A stretch of 64,000 nucleotides of DNA from Hyphomicrobiales bacterium (lineage in GTDB: Bacteria; Pseudomonadota; Alphaproteobacteria; Rhizobiales; Beijerinckiaceae), in the NCBI GenBank assembly GCA_900466745.1, contig UBNE01000008.1, positions 23,102 through 87,101 on the forward strand, given 5' to 3'. The position numbers were made by a program, and so were the translations under genes. The notes under the pieces were generated by a model, which saw only the letters and a program-made list of their open reading frames with translations, made no database searches and was not told the origin of the DNA. This document shows positions 16,794 to 23,970 of this stretch, one piece after another. Positions within the stretch are counted from its first letter, which is position 1. Every line of letters begins with the position of its first letter.

Positions 16794-17870
16794 TCAGCTC
16801 CGCGCCGCCGCCAGGAACTCCGCCACGGCGACGGAGCAGCCCTTCGAGGCCTCGCCGTCGACGCGGCCGAGCAGCAGGAAGCCGCCGGGCACGATCTCGC
16901 CGGCATCCTCGGTCAGGATCGCCGAGACGCAGTTGAAATGGGCGAGATCGTGATGGACGAGCACGCCGCGCTCGCCGTCGCGCAGATCGGCGCCGGTCAG
17001 CGGATCGACGACACGGCTGCGCACCCAGTGCGGGCCGGACTTGACCGAGGGGCAGACGGCGTTGCCGTCGTCGTAGAACTGGCTGCTCAGCTCGGTCATG
17101 CCGTACATGTTGATGCAGGAGGCGCGCGGCACGCCGAAGGCTGCCGAGAGGGCGTCGTAGAAGGCGTCCGGCGCCAGCTCGCGCGACTGGCCCTTGAAGC
17201 CGCCGGTGTCGAGGATCAGGCTGCCCTCGGGCAGGGCGAAGCGGCGGCCCTGCGCCGCCAGCGCGTCGAGCACCGGCACAAAGGAGTAGCTGGCGCCGAG
17301 CAGGGCATAGGGCTCGCCACCGGCCTCGGCCTGAGCGAGCGCCGCCAGCAGGCCGTCGAGATCGAGGCCGTCCGCGCCGATGAAGCCCTGCGAATCCGGC
17401 GTGCCGCATGCGCGCCGGGCGAGCGACAGGTAATGCGCGAGCGAAGAATTGGGCAGCTCCCTGTCGTCGGGGAAGAGGATGCCCATGCGGATGCGCGCGC
17501 GGCCGCGCATGAAGCGCGCCCGGAAATTGTCGAGCATCGAGCGCTGCCAGACGGCGAGCGTCGGGTGGTAGCTGCGGCCGCGCACGCCCTGGGTGGTGCC
17601 GCTCGTCATGAAGACGTGGCTCGCCGCCTCCGGCGGGCAGCAGCTCAGCGTCAGGCCCTTGAAGGCGGTGATCGGCACGGCCGGAATGTCGCGCCAGCGC
17701 CTCACCGCGAGCGGGGTGCGGCCGCGCTGCAGGGCGAAGCGCCTGTAGGGCTCGTTGTTGCGGAACTGATAGGCGAAGACCTGGAGCGCCATCGCCTCGA
17801 ACTCGGCTTCCGACGCGTCGGGACGTGCGATGAACGCCAGCAGCGCCTCGATGATCTCGGCTTGCGTCAC
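16794..17870 (-). CDS. LuxE/PaaK-family acyl-protein synthetase, first gene of the TPP-riboswitch operon
   Basis: This 358-residue adenylate-forming enzyme of the LuxE group activates a carboxylate with ATP and holds it as a thioester for LuxC. The AMP-forming motif is FMTSGTTQGVRGRSYH (about residues 87-102). Further along are NMYGMTELSSQFYDDG, where MTELSSQ is the conserved core, and ILDTGGFKGQSRE. Cys345, 14 residues from the end in SKGCSVAVAEF, sits where LuxE keeps its acyl-accepting Cys (Cys364 near the end of the Vibrio harveyi protein). The start is GTG 17870 with GGAG nine bases upstream. It is the first gene after a TPP riboswitch whose leader ends about 100 bases away, so its expression should fall when TPP is plentiful. 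The natural carboxylate is unknown. Confidence 0.88.
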   Translation of the reverse strand: MTQAEIIEALLAFIARPDASEAEFEAMALQVFAYQFRNNEPYRRFALQRGRTPLAVRRWRDIPAVPITAFKGLTLSCCPPEAASHVFMTSGTTQGVRGRSYHPTLAVWQRSMLDNFRARFMRGRARIRMGILFPDDRELPNSSLAHYLSLARRACGTPDSQGFIGADGLDLDGLLAALAQAEAGGEPYALLGASYSFVPVLDALAAQGRRFALPEGSLILDTGGFKGQSRELAPDAFYDALSAAFGVPRASCINMYGMTELSSQFYDDGNAVCPSVKSGPHWVRSRVVDPLTGADLRDGERGVLVHHDLAHFNCVSAILTEDAGEIVPGGFLLLGRVDGEASKGCSVAVAEFLAAARS

Positions 17871-17888
17871 TGTGGCCCACTCCGTTCG

Positions 17889-17917
17889 GACGCTCCCTCG
17901 GCCTGCCGAAGGGCGTC
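17889..17917 (-). promoter_or_regulatory. Leader hairpin between TPP riboswitch and LuxE-like start
   Basis: On the minus strand, GACGCCCTTCGGC pairs with GCCGAGGGAGCGTC around a short loop. It lies between the aptamer and the ribosome site (about 17878-17883). It may be part of the expression platform. There is no T run, so control of translation is more likely than termination. Confidence 0.45.
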
Positions 17918-17971
17918 GGTCGCGACTGGACCATATGCGCAGATGGAATCGGGGCTTGAGCGCCGCCTGTC

Positions 17972-18084
17972 CCGCATCCCTACGCCGGTATGATCCGGAT
18001 CAGGTTCGGAGGGTCACCGCGTTGCCGGAAAAAGCCCGGCCGGCGGAATCTCAGCCTCCTAGCGAGGCCCCCCTGGGAACGCGG
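17972..18084 (-). promoter_or_regulatory. TPP riboswitch (THI element)
   Basis: The minus strand carries all conserved THI-box parts in order: a GGGG run followed by P2, GCTGAGA (plus-strand 18049-18055), a variable P3 region, ACCCTCC, GAACCTGATC (17998-18007), CGGATCATACC and GCGTAGGGA (17977-17985). A P1 stem forms between CCGCG-TCCC at the 5' end (18084-18075) and GGGATGCGG at the 3' end (17980-17972). TPP aptamers in bacteria turn off thiamine synthesis and uptake genes when TPP is bound. It precedes six closely packed genes. Confidence 0.93.
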
Positions 18085-18086
18085 CT

Positions 18087-18115
18087 AGATGACGAGCGGC
18101 AGGGTGGGCTGTCAA
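18087..18115 (-). promoter_or_regulatory. Putative promoter of the TPP-riboswitch operon
   Basis: On the minus strand a perfect TTGACA (18115-18110) is followed after 17 bases by TCATCT (18092-18087), placing transcription start at the 5' edge of the aptamer. The -10 is weak, but the position fits the riboswitch well. Confidence 0.45.
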
Positions 18116-18288
18116 GCGGCAAGCCGGCGAAGGCGGGCCCGCGGCTGCGCCTGCGGCGAAGGGCCGCCGCGCCCGCCGCGGGCATGCAGACGCGCGAGGC
18201 GGCGACGAAAGGCGCATCCCGCCTCGCTTGACCCCTGTCGAAGCCCCGTGCCATCCGGGCCGGACAGCTTTCCGAAAGGCGGACCGAG

Positions 18289-19038
18289 ATGAGCGAAAGC
18301 GTAGTGAGCGAGACCGTCGCCGCGGGCGTCGTCCAGATCACCATGAACCGGCCGGACCGGAGGAACGCGCTCGACCGCGCGAGCTATGCCGGGCTGATCC
18401 AGGCCATCGCCGCGGCGGAAGCGGACGATGCCGCCCGCGCCGTCCTGCTGACCGGCGCCGGCGGCTGCTTCACCAGCGGCAACGACATCAAGGACTTCGC
18501 CGCGGCCGCCGCCGCGGGCGAAGGGCCGCGCGCCGCGATCGACTTCCTCGGCGCGATCTCGACCGCGAAGAAACCCATCGTCGCCGCCGTCGAGGGCTTC
18601 GCCGTCGGCATCGGCACGACGATGCTACTGCATTGCGACCTCGCCTTCGCGGGCGCCACGGCGAGCTTCCGCCTGCCCTTCGTCACGCTCGGCCTCTCGC
18701 CCGAGGGCGGCTCCAGCTATCTGCTGCCCCTCGTCGCCGGCAGCAAGAAGGCGGCCGAGCTGCTGATGCTGGGCGAGGTCTTCGACGCCGCGACGGCGGC
18801 GGAAGCCGGGCTGGTCAACGCCGTGGTGCCGGAAGGCACGGCGCTGGAGCACGGGCTCGCCAGGGCGAAGGCGCTGGCGGCCCTGCCGTCGCAATCCGTC
18901 GCCCTGACCAAGATGCTGCTGAAGCGCGGTAGCGCCGCGGCGGTGGCCGAGACCATCGCCGTGGAGGCCGACCATTTCGGCCGCCGCCTGCGCTCGCCCG
19001 AGGCCATGGCCGCCTTTGCGGCCTTCCTCAGGAAATAG
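18289..19038 (+). CDS. Enoyl-CoA hydratase/isomerase family protein
   Basis: This 249-residue crotonase-fold protein acts on acyl-CoA thioesters. The oxyanion-hole segments are [16 protein letters not shown] (about residues 57-72) and [20 protein letters not shown] (about 102-121). [18 protein letters not shown] places a Glu where delta3,delta2-enoyl-CoA isomerases carry the catalytic acid; hydratases would also need an acidic residue in the preceding helix. So isomerase activity is slightly favoured. The start ATG 18289 follows AAAGGCGG. It is divergent from the riboswitch operon and is ended by a strong hairpin shared with tctA. The pathway is not evident. Confidence 0.9.
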   Translation: MSESVVSETVAAGVVQITMNRPDRRNALDRASYAGLIQAIAAAEADDAARAVLLTGAGGCFTSGNDIKDFAAAAAAGEGPRAAIDFLGAISTAKKPIVAAVEGFAVGIGTTMLLHCDLAFAGATASFRLPFVTLGLSPEGGSSYLLPLVAGSKKAAELLMLGEVFDAATAAEAGLVNAVVPEGTALEHGLARAKALAALPSQSVALTKMLLKRGSAAAVAETIAVEADHFGRRLRSPEAMAAFAAFLRK

Positions 19039-19042
19039 GCTG

Positions 19043-19070
19043 CCGCGCCGCCTCAGGGCGGCGCGGTTTC
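19043..19070 (+). terminator. Intrinsic terminator shared by convergent genes, enclosing the tctA stop codon
   Basis: CCGCGCCGCC (19043-19052) pairs perfectly with GGCGGCGCGG (19057-19066) around TCAG, followed on the plus strand by TTTCTCCT. The loop holds the tctA stop codon read on the minus strand (19053-19055). Confidence 0.7.
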
Positions 19071-20570
19071 TCCTGCCGGAACCGGCTGGCCGTGCCGGCC
19101 GAAGGGCAGCATGCGCCACAGCATCAGGCCCCAGACGATCAGCGTGCAGACCCCGAGCACCCCCGCGATCGGCCGCTCGAAGAAGAACAGGAAAGAGCCG
19201 TCCGACTTGATCATCGAGGTCATGAAGTTCTGCTCCAGCATCTCGCCGAGGACGAGGCCGAGGATCAGCGGCGCGATCGGGATGCCATGCTCCTCGAGCA
19301 CCCAGCCGAACACGCCCATCACCACCATCAGCACGACGCCGTAGATCGAGTTGGTCATGGCGAAGGAGCCGACCATGCAGAAGATCAGGATGACCGGCAG
19401 CAGGATGTTGCGCGGCACCCGCAGGATCTGCTTGGCGGATTTGATCGCCGCCCAGCCGAGCGGGAACATCACGATATTGGCGAGGATGAAGATGATGAAG
19501 ACGGCGTAGATCAGCTCCGGCGTCTGCAGGAACACGCTCGGCCCCGGATTCATGCCCTTCATGTAGAGCACGCCGATGACGATCGCCGTGATCGAATCGC
19601 CGGGGATGCCAAAGACCAGCGCCGGAATCCAGGCGCCGCCGAGCGCCGAATTATTGGCCGATGTCGAGTCGACGATGCCTTCGAGATGGCCGGTCCCGAA
19701 CTTCTCCGGCTCCTTGGAGAGCTTCTTCGAGACGGCATAGGAAACCCAGGCCGCGATATCGGCGCCGGCTCCGGGCAGAGCCCCGATGACCGTGCCGAGG
19801 ATCGAGCCGCGGAAGAAGTTCTTCCAGTACTTCCGCCAGACCGCGCCGATGCCGGTCATCAGCTTGCCGACCTGCTGCTGCACCATGGTCGAGCCCTGGT
19901 CGAGCGAGACCGAGCCGCGCAGCAGTTCGGAGACCGCGAACATGCCGATCAGCGTCGGGATGAAGTTGATCCCCGAGAGCAGGTCGACATTGCCGAAGGT
20001 GAAGCGGGGCTGCCCCGCCGCCGGGTCGATGCCGACGCAGCCGATGGCGAGGCCGATGAACAGCGAGAGCAGCCCCTTGACCGGATCGCCCGTGCCGATG
20101 AACACGGCGCAGGTCAGGCCGAGGCAGGCGAGCCAGAAATACTCGAAGGACGAGAAGTTGATCGCCACCTCGGCCAGCATGGGCGCGGCCAGGATGAGGA
20201 CGGCGACGCCGAAGATGCCGCCCAGAACCGAGAAGACCAGGTTGACGCCCATGCACAGGTCGAGCTGGCCCTTCTTGGTCATCTCGTAGCTCTCGTCGGC
20301 ATAGGCCGCCGAGGCGGGCGTTCCGGGCATGCGCAGCATCGCCGCCGGAATGTCGCCGGCGAAGATCGCCATGGCCGTGGCGGTGACGATGGCGCCGAGC
20401 GCCGGCACGGGCGGCATGAAGAAGGTGACGGGCACCAGCAGCGCCGTCGCCATGGTCGCGGTCAGCCCCGGCATCGCGCCGACGAACATGCCGAACACGG
20501 CGGAAGCCAGGATCACCCCGATGACCTGGAGGTCGAAGACGAGCCCGAAGGCGGTTGCGATGGCTTGCAT
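19053..20570 (-). CDS. tctA: Tripartite tricarboxylate transporter permease, TctA
   Basis: This 505-residue large membrane component of a TctCBA uptake system for citrate-like or other carboxylates has roughly ten to twelve hydrophobic segments. Family signatures are FGMFVGAMPGLTATMATALL (residues about 26-45), FAGDIPAAMLRMPGTPASAA, GALPGAGADIAAWVSYAVSK in the middle, and NSALGGAWIPALVFGIPGDS. The last two glycine/proline-rich repeats are diagnostic. It follows tctB closely (ten bases). The stop codon lies within the hairpin loop at its 3' end. The C-terminus is hydrophilic (GRHGQPVPAGE). Confidence 0.95.
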   Translation of the reverse strand: MQAIATAFGLVFDLQVIGVILASAVFGMFVGAMPGLTATMATALLVPVTFFMPPVPALGAIVTATAMAIFAGDIPAAMLRMPGTPASAAYADESYEMTKKGQLDLCMGVNLVFSVLGGIFGVAVLILAAPMLAEVAINFSSFEYFWLACLGLTCAVFIGTGDPVKGLLSLFIGLAIGCVGIDPAAGQPRFTFGNVDLLSGINFIPTLIGMFAVSELLRGSVSLDQGSTMVQQQVGKLMTGIGAVWRKYWKNFFRGSILGTVIGALPGAGADIAAWVSYAVSKKLSKEPEKFGTGHLEGIVDSTSANNSALGGAWIPALVFGIPGDSITAIVIGVLYMKGMNPGPSVFLQTPELIYAVFIIFILANIVMFPLGWAAIKSAKQILRVPRNILLPVILIFCMVGSFAMTNSIYGVVLMVVMGVFGWVLEEHGIPIAPLILGLVLGEMLEQNFMTSMIKSDGSFLFFFERPIAGVLGVCTLIVWGLMLWRMLPFGRHGQPVPAGETAPP

Positions 20571-20580
20571 GGCCGCCTCC

Positions 20581-21087
20581 TCAGAGCACGCTGTCGAGAA
20601 TGCCGCGCGGCAGGGGCACGAGCATCATGCTGCCGAAGAACCAGTGGACGAGCAGCGTCATGCCCACCGCGACGACGAGGGCCGTCAGCGGTCTCACCCC
20701 GAACCAGAGCAGCAGCACGATCTGGACCAGGAAGGCGCTGGGGATGAAGCCGAGCCGGTCGGAAGCCAGCACGTAGAACAGCATCGCCGCGAGGGTCAGG
20801 ACGAAGGACAGGACCTTGCGCGGCTCGCGCGCCCAGTCCGCCAGCACGAGCCAGGGCGCCGCGACGGCGGCCCGCCGCTCGCGCAGGATCAGCACCAGCG
20901 CGCAGAAGATTATCCCGCCGCCCAGGATGCGGGGAAACAGGCTCGGCCCATAGGCCTGTCCCGGGAACGACGGAAAGGAGAATGTCATGGCGATCATGGT
21001 CGCGGCCAGCGCAATGAACGCGAGCCCGACGACGGTATCGTTGAAACGCATCGATTCGACCTTGTCAGGAGTGACGGGCCCCGCCAT
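20581..21087 (-). CDS. tctB: Tripartite tricarboxylate transporter small permease, TctB
   Basis: This 168-residue small membrane component of the TctABC system has four predicted hydrophobic segments, starting with TVVGLAFIALAATMIAMTFS and ending with VAVGMTLLVHWFFGSMMLV. GQAYGPSLFPRILGGGI is the typical sequence between TM1 and TM2. The start ATG 21087 has GAGGG upstream; ATG 21051 (MRFND) is an alternative. It lies between tctC and tctA in the usual C-B-A order on the minus strand. Confidence 0.9.
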   Translation of the reverse strand: MAGPVTPDKVESMRFNDTVVGLAFIALAATMIAMTFSFPSFPGQAYGPSLFPRILGGGIIFCALVLILRERRAAVAAPWLVLADWAREPRKVLSFVLTLAAMLFYVLASDRLGFIPSAFLVQIVLLLWFGVRPLTALVVAVGMTLLVHWFFGSMMLVPLPRGILDSVL

Positions 21088-21154
21088 CGCGCGGCCCTCG
21101 CCGAAAGGCGGCGCGCCCTGCCCGGAGCCGGCGCGCGCCGCCGTCCCTGTCGCG

Positions 21155-22156
21155 TCAGCTCGCCTTCTTGGCGAGCCCCGCCGCCGTCATCGCCGTCCCC
21201 ATGGCCTTGTCGCCATCGGCCATGAAGGCCGCGTAGCCGGCCTGATCGGCGAAGGTCATGCCGAAGCCGCGGGCGTTCATGAAGTCCTTGTACTCCTGCG
21301 AGTCGTAGGCCTTCTTCAGTTCGGCCGCGAGAATCTTCTGGACGTTCTCGGGCAAGCCCTTCGGGCCGCCGATGCCGCGCCACGCCCCGACCGAGTAGTT
21401 GATGCCGAGCGTCTCGTTGAGGGTCGGCACATCCTTGAACTGCGGGTTGCGCTCCTTGGCCATGATCGCCAGCGAGCGCGCCTTGCCGGCGTCGAGCATG
21501 GCGCGGGCCTCGGGGACCGAGCAGGTGACGATGTCGATGCCGCCGGCGGCGAGGTCCTGCATCGCCGGCGCGGCACCGTTCGAGGGCGCCCAGGCGACGT
21601 GGTCGGGCTTCAGGCCCATCGCCAGCAGCCAGCCGACCAGGGCGAGGTGCCAGATGCCGCCCTGCCCGGTGCCGGACGCTTTGAGCTTGCCGTGCGGCGC
21701 GGCCTTGATCGCCTCCGCCAGCGCCTTGATGTCCTTGTAGGGGCTGGAGGCGCTGACCTGCACGCCCGGCGGGTCCTCGTTCATCAGGGCGAGCGCGGTA
21801 TAGTCGGACGGGGTGAGCTGGGTGAGGCCCATATGGTGCATCATGCTGATCTCGACCGTCAGCATGCCGATCGTGTAGCCGTCCGGCGCGGCCGTCGCGA
21901 TGGCCGAATGGCCGACGACCCCGGAGCCGCCGGTGCGGTTCACCACATTGACCGGCTGCCCGAGGCTCTTCTCCAGCAGCGCGGCGACGATGCGCGCGGT
22001 GGCGTCCGTGCCGCCGCCGGCCCCCCAGGGGCAGATCATGGTGATCGGGCGGGCCGGCCATTTCGGCTGGGCGATCGCCGGCGCGGCGATGATCCCGGCA
22101 GCCCCCGCCGCGACCGCGCCCTTGAGGACGCCACGCCTGTCAATCGTCTTGCTCAT
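21155..22156 (-). CDS. tctC: Tripartite tricarboxylate transporter substrate-binding protein, TctC (Bug family)
   Basis: This 333-residue periplasmic binding protein of the Bug family first captures a carboxylate for TctA/TctB. A Tat-like signal (DRRGVLKGAVAAGAAGIIAA, cleavage near AIAQ) is followed by PARPITMICPWGAGGGTDAT, the family ligand-loop start, and GGSGVVGHSAIATAAPDGYT. AWRGIGGPKGLPENVQKILA near residue 260-280 is also typical. ATG 22156 has a strong GGAGGAAG site. A LacI-like palindrome (22173-22186) lies immediately upstream. The ligand, probably an organic acid, cannot be read from sequence. Confidence 0.94.
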   Translation of the reverse strand: MSKTIDRRGVLKGAVAAGAAGIIAAPAIAQPKWPARPITMICPWGAGGGTDATARIVAALLEKSLGQPVNVVNRTGGSGVVGHSAIATAAPDGYTIGMLTVEISMMHHMGLTQLTPSDYTALALMNEDPPGVQVSASSPYKDIKALAEAIKAAPHGKLKASGTGQGGIWHLALVGWLLAMGLKPDHVAWAPSNGAAPAMQDLAAGGIDIVTCSVPEARAMLDAGKARSLAIMAKERNPQFKDVPTLNETLGINYSVGAWRGIGGPKGLPENVQKILAAELKKAYDSQEYKDFMNARGFGMTFADQAGYAAFMADGDKAMGTAMTAAGLAKKAS

Positions 22157-22172
22157 TTTCTCGCTTCCTCCG

Positions 22173-22186
22173 CTAAATCGTTTTAG
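22173..22186. promoter_or_regulatory. LacI-family-like operator upstream of tctC
   Basis: CTAAATCGTTTTAG is a 14-base near-perfect palindrome centred on CG, the usual form of LacI/PurR-family operators. On the minus strand it lies between TTGACT and the GGAGGAAG ribosome site of tctC, where a bound repressor could block transcription. No LacI-family gene is in the window. Confidence 0.45.
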
Positions 22187-22283
22187 TCAACGAGCGCTCC
22201 TCACCGGCGGCGGGGCGCTCTTCGGTAACCCGGTCATCACAACCGATCGCGCGAGCCGTGACAACCGCTGATTTCGACGGGCC

Positions 22284-23711
22284 CTACATTCCACAAAAGA
22301 GCGGCTGCACCGCGCCCGAGACCGCCTCGACCACCGCGCCCGTGCTCAGCGCCGCGCCGGCCGCGGCGCCCGCCGGCAGCGACAGCCCGGCCTGGCCGAG
22401 AGCCGCCTGGATCGCCGCCCCGTCCGCCAAAGCATAGGCGCGCTGCGGCGCGATGCCGGCGACGAGCTGCCTGTCGGAGGGGTTGGCGGTGACGATGCCG
22501 ACGAGCCGGCCCTGCCGGTCGAAGGCCGGGCTGCCCGCCTGCCCCGGCTGCAGCGGCGCCATCACCGTGGCGCCGGAAGCGGTACGTGCGAGCTGCCCCG
22601 GCAGGGCGACGGCGGCGCGCTTGCCGGCCTCGTCGCCGAAGGCGACCAGCACCAGCCCCTCCCCCGCCTCCGGCGCTTGTCCCGCCAGCGCGGGAGGCTT
22701 GGCCGCGCCGGTTCCGTCGAGATCGAGCAGCACGAGCCCGCTGGCATCCTTCGCCCGCGGCCTGGCGGCGCGGTTGCCGACGCGCAGGCTGCGGCAGCCC
22801 TCGGCCGCGGCGGCCGCGCCGAGCGCGACCTTGTCCGAGAGCAGCACCGCGACGCCGTAGCGCTCGTTGCCGCGTGCCGCCGGCTGCGTCAGCGCCGGGG
22901 CGGAAACCGCCCCGGCAGCGCCCGCCACGGGCGTTCCGGCGGCCGGGGCCGGCCCTGTCGGGAAGGGCTCGAAGCTGGCCGCGATGGCGATGACCAGCTT
23001 GTCGACCGTCGCGGCCAGCGCCTTGTCGTAGCCGATAGAGAAGCCGCGCAGGCCCTGCGGCCCGGCCGACAGGCGGCGGTAGAAGCGGCCGCCCGGCGTC
23101 TCGCCCGTGACGACGAAGAAGTCCGGGCGGAGCAGCTTGTAGGTGATCTTGCGCGGGCTGTTCGGGCTGACGGCGATCGCCTTCTCGAACAGCGCCGCGA
23201 GGTCGTCGCCCGGCGGCGAGGCGGAGGTGTCGAGCGTGATCTTCTCGTCGGCGCTCTGCCAGCGGCTGCCGCCGGAGGGCGTCGCGGCGCGCTTCGGCAG
23301 CAGCTTCGCCGGAATGCCGATGCGCACCCCGGTCCTGTCGTCGTCGACCAGCCTGAAGCCGGCCGCGTCGCGCGCCGCCTGCGCCGCCTTGGCGAGCGCG
23401 GCGCGGTCGGCCGGCGTCAGGATGCCGTCCGCCGGCCCGCGCCCGCCCTTCAGCGCGTTGATCGCCCGGAAGGTCAGCGGGCCGAAGGAGCCGCTGACCG
23501 CGCCGTTGAACTGCCCCGCCCAGATCAGGTCGGTCTGGATCGCCTTGCGCTCGGCCTCGGGCAGCGCCTCGAACCGCGCCTGCGCCGCCGCCATCTGCGG
23601 ATGGGGAGCCTGCGCTCGCGCGCCGGAGAGCGACGCCGCCAGCAGCATCAGCCCGAGCGCGGCGGCGCCGGCCAGCTTGATTCGCGGTCGTCTGTCTCGG
23701 GCAGGCAGCAT
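22284..23711 (-). CDS. Secreted peptidoglycan-binding / trypsin-like protein, apparently a pseudoprotease
   Basis: The 475-residue protein starts with a signal peptide (IKLAGAAALGLMLLAASL, cleavage near GARAQ). A peptidoglycan-binding-like repeat follows (IQTDLIWAGQFNGAVSGSFG and PLTFRAINALKG, about residues 58-89). A middle domain reads FFVVTGETPGGRFYRRL. The C-terminal third resembles a trypsin-like peptidase ending in PGQAGSPAFDRQGRLVGIV, where active relatives have GxSGSP; the nucleophile Ser is Ala here. The usual His region reads VALGAAAAAEGCRSLRVG, with no His. It is therefore probably a binding or scaffolding protein. Start ATG 23711 has GAGAGGACG upstream. It is divergent from the alpha-2-macroglobulin gene. 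Confidence 0.7.
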   Translation of the reverse strand: MLPARDRRPRIKLAGAAALGLMLLAASLSGARAQAPHPQMAAAQARFEALPEAERKAIQTDLIWAGQFNGAVSGSFGPLTFRAINALKGGRGPADGILTPADRAALAKAAQAARDAAGFRLVDDDRTGVRIGIPAKLLPKRAATPSGGSRWQSADEKITLDTSASPPGDDLAALFEKAIAVSPNSPRKITYKLLRPDFFVVTGETPGGRFYRRLSAGPQGLRGFSIGYDKALAATVDKLVIAIAASFEPFPTGPAPAAGTPVAGAAGAVSAPALTQPAARGNERYGVAVLLSDKVALGAAAAAEGCRSLRVGNRAARPRAKDASGLVLLDLDGTGAAKPPALAGQAPEAGEGLVLVAFGDEAGKRAAVALPGQLARTASGATVMAPLQPGQAGSPAFDRQGRLVGIVTANPSDRQLVAGIAPQRAYALADGAAIQAALGQAGLSLPAGAAAGAALSTGAVVEAVSGAVQPLFCGM

Positions 23712-23783
23712 GATCTCGTCCTCTCAGGCAGGCGGAGCGGCTGCATTGAGCGTCAGAACGCGCGGCGCTGCAACCGTGAGACC

Positions 23784-23809
23784 GCCATTGAAAGCGGCCA
23801 TTGAAAGCG
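23784..23809. repeat. Tandem direct repeat of 13 bases
   Basis: GCCATTGAAAGCG occurs twice without a gap (23784-23796 and 23797-23809), in the gap between divergent genes. It could be a slippage duplication or a paired binding site. Confidence 0.55.
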
Positions 23810-23970
23810 GATCGAGATCCATAGGCCGGCCCCACGCGCCGGCGCATCCTTTACGCGCATGACTTGCACGCGATTCCCGCGGTGGTAGCCTGCGCGCCGT
23901 TCAGCACCGTCATCAGCCCGAAGCCTGCGCCGGCGATGCTGGAGCCTCCGGCCGACGAAGAGGATCGACG

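Noticed and set aside
15341..17870. LuxC and LuxE homologues as bioluminescence genes
   Set aside because: No luciferase (luxAB), luxD or luxG genes are nearby, and the TPP aptamer and ThiXYZ-like importer point to another use.
17889..17917. Leader hairpin as an intrinsic terminator of the TPP operon
   Set aside because: The stem is strong but no T run follows, so I list it only as a possible expression platform.
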